DNA of 64,000 nt from Quillaja saponaria (Eukaryota; Streptophyta; Magnoliopsida; Fabales; Quillajaceae): positions 32,237,235 through 32,301,234 of the forward strand of contig CM055607.1 in NCBI GenBank assembly GCA_029379385.1. The letters are read 5' to 3'. The notes under the pieces were generated by a model that was not told where the DNA came from, did not search any database, and saw nothing but the letters and a program-made list of their open reading frames with translations. Numbering within the stretch: position 1 is the first letter of the stretch; every line of letters starts with the position of its first letter. This document shows, in pieces, positions 62,291-64,000 of the stretch. The translations under genes and the position numbers were made by a program.

Positions 62291-62293
<3 letters not shown>

Positions 62294-62783
62294 TAAATGA
62301 GGAAAAAATATTTATTTTATCATTATCTGGCTTATCACGTGTGAAATACATCAGAATTAAATTTTCAAGTTTGATTTTGACAACATAATATAATTTAAAA
62401 CAGTGTGAAAAATATTTGCGTGAGATTGATATTTCCTGCAATTTATTTTTTAATTGATAATTGAATTTCTTCCGTATCTTTTCCCATATTTTTTCTCACA
62501 AAAAAGATTTTCAGATGAAAAAATTGTCTGCAATAATTTTGATTCGAGAGATTTTATTCCGATACATGTACCATATGAAATCACAAATCGGCATAACAAA
62601 TAATTGGCCAAGAGAGAAAAAGAAAACAGAGCAAATAGTATTCCAGTTGGCAGCAGAGATAGATCCATCAAAACAATGCAACATAATCAACCCCAATCCA
62701 CACACACCAAAAAAAAAATCTTATTAAGAAGGAATTAACATAGAGTTGCTGAGTTGACATATAAACACTAGAGATTTACTCTC

Positions 62784-63781
62784 TTAAATGCTTGGCCGGG
62801 CCACGTTCATAAAATTAGCTCTTAAAAGATCAAAGTAGAGTGGAAACCGTGCTGCCGCATAGAAAGTTAACGGCAGGCAAGTGACTGCGTAAAGAGGGAA
62901 TGCCAACTGCCTCAGTCTACTCTCACTCAGCAGAAAGAAATGTCCGGCAAAGAAAGCAATTAACATGGAATAAATGGACACAAAAAGCGAACTTAAGCCC
63001 ACAAGAAGCTTCCATGGCCATTCTTTATGGAAATCTTGTAGTTGGTACTGGGATGTGAGGATGGAAAGAAACATAATCAATGCAGTGACTGAGAAGCAGA
63101 GTACAATCATCGAGGTAATAGCAAAGAGGTTGAATGCCGGTTGTCCTTGTAAGTTGGGTGTGCCAGTCTTCTCTTGGTTACCACCAAGGATAGTACTGGA
63201 TGTTGCAAAGGCAACAGTAGCAATAAGTGCAGCCACAACGGAGCAGGATTTAGAGGTACTCTTTAGCCACTCACCACCTTCTTTTACAAGTTCCTTATGA
63301 GCGTCGGCGAAGATCTCCCCTGGGTTCTTCTCCTTTTTGTTTTTTTTTTTTTTTTTGTTAGCAAATGTTACGGTACATAATTTTTCAGAAGCTGCTTTTA
63401 CGTTTACAAACAAGTAAAAGAATCCAAGAGTTAACAACTTTGCAAAAAATTAATTGATAATAGCAGTAATTAATATATATAAAATGTTCCATGCATGCAT
63501 ATGTATATGTATATATAATATACATATTGATGTATTAATTCTTACCTCATACCATTTGATTTCCCCCTGCATTTGCAAGGCAGCCCCAAGTGCAATAGCT
63601 TTTTCTTCTTTAATATCTCAAATATTCGTTGGTTGTCTGTTTTCCACTGCCACAAGAAATATATTTTTTCCCGCGGTAGCCTCATGGATGGACATTGGAA
63701 ACTTATCGAGGATTCTATCTATCATTTCAGTCACACCATTTTTTGCTGCCTCCAATAAAGGGGTCTTGAATTGATTATGGC
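62784..63781 (-). pseudogene. broken paralogue of the ankyrin/PGG gene, last two exons
   Basis: Exon counterparts are 63546-63781 and 62784-63391, close to 46780-47103 and 46059-46673. The PGG domain reads open from GEIFADAHKELVKEGGEW to the end, with four hydrophobic segments and about 80% identity by eye to the intact copy. It is disrupted in three ways. The upstream exon has an extra base after RQP that leads to a stop, and is about 85 bp shorter, having lost the NTVLHFAA ankyrin unit. The PGG exon has TAA at 63370-63368, where the intact copy has CAG. A T run at about 63341-63357 shifts the frame. Earlier exons would lie beyond 63.78 kb and are not seen. Confidence 0.8.
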
Positions 63782-64000
63782 CTGCAAGGGAGGAGCTTAA
63801 AGACCAGAGGTGGTCGTGGCTCTCCCTAATTTTTTTTACAAATATTAATATTAATATATAAAATTAATTCTTAACTTTTTATTTTTCTTTTATTTAACGT
63901 CGTGACCACTCTAAAAATAAGCTAGATAACATTTTTATTTTTTAGATTACAAGACTAATGGGCTAAAAGTTTTATTCTTCAATCTTACAAATTTTTATTA
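63782..64000. other. AT-rich end of window
   Basis: Presumably the intron upstream of the pseudogene's first visible exon. No coding sequence is seen. Confidence 0.4.

Larger units (their letters stand above)
59151..62783. other. AT-rich intergenic region, no gene
   Basis: Apart from the repeats listed separately (59.78 kb, 60.8-61.95 kb, the SINE at 61.38 kb and a poly(A) run at 62262-62290) I see only AT-rich sequence. From about 62.57 kb it resembles the 3' flank of the ankyrin/PGG gene at 45.86-46.06 kb, so the duplication extends past the coding part. Confidence 0.5.

Overview
The window reads as nuclear DNA from a eudicot plant. It is AT-rich, has spliced genes with GT-AG introns, and carries LTR retrotransposons of plant type with initiator-Met-tRNA primer sites, tRNA-derived SINE-like elements, and plant-specific protein families (class A heat-stress factor, ETO1-like BTB/TPR protein, ankyrin/PGG protein). 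The species cannot be fixed from the sequence alone. Layout: 1-3.3 kb is intergenic. 3.3-9.25 kb is one decayed Ty1/copia element with both LTRs and a 5-bp target duplication. 9.25-11.3 kb is repeat-rich. A heat-stress factor of the HsfA7/A6b type lies on the minus strand (12.6-14.4 kb; two exons). A very long 20-exon gene runs on the plus strand from 17.28 to 34.95 kb. It encodes a signal peptide, a PP2C phosphatase and a protein kinase in one reading unit. Its introns contain a miniature LTR element (28.4-29.3 kb) and an antisense copia element (31.1-34.5 kb). Converging on it is a minus-strand five-exon gene (38.5-44.0 kb) for an ETO1-like 1 protein of 887 residues. An ankyrin-repeat/PGG membrane protein follows on the minus strand (46.1-50.2 kb). 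A broken paralogue of its last two exons sits at 62.8-63.8 kb. Most of 50.5-62.5 kb is AT-rich repeat DNA with inverted and nested copies of one family and a SINE insertion that can be read against an empty site. How the genes fit together: the genes are independently transcribed and are not an operon. Their likely roles are heat and stress transcription (Hsf), protein phosphorylation and dephosphorylation (PP2C-kinase), control of ethylene synthesis through ACC synthase turnover (ETO1-like), and immunity or stress signalling at membranes (ankyrin/PGG). The points most worth a second look are: the PP2C-kinase fusion, which carries two single-base frameshifts but otherwise intact exons and splice sites; a 25-codon upstream ORF whose stop overlaps the Hsf start codon; a 32-bp perfect palindrome upstream of the fusion gene; and a decayed tandem copy of the fusion gene's last exon.
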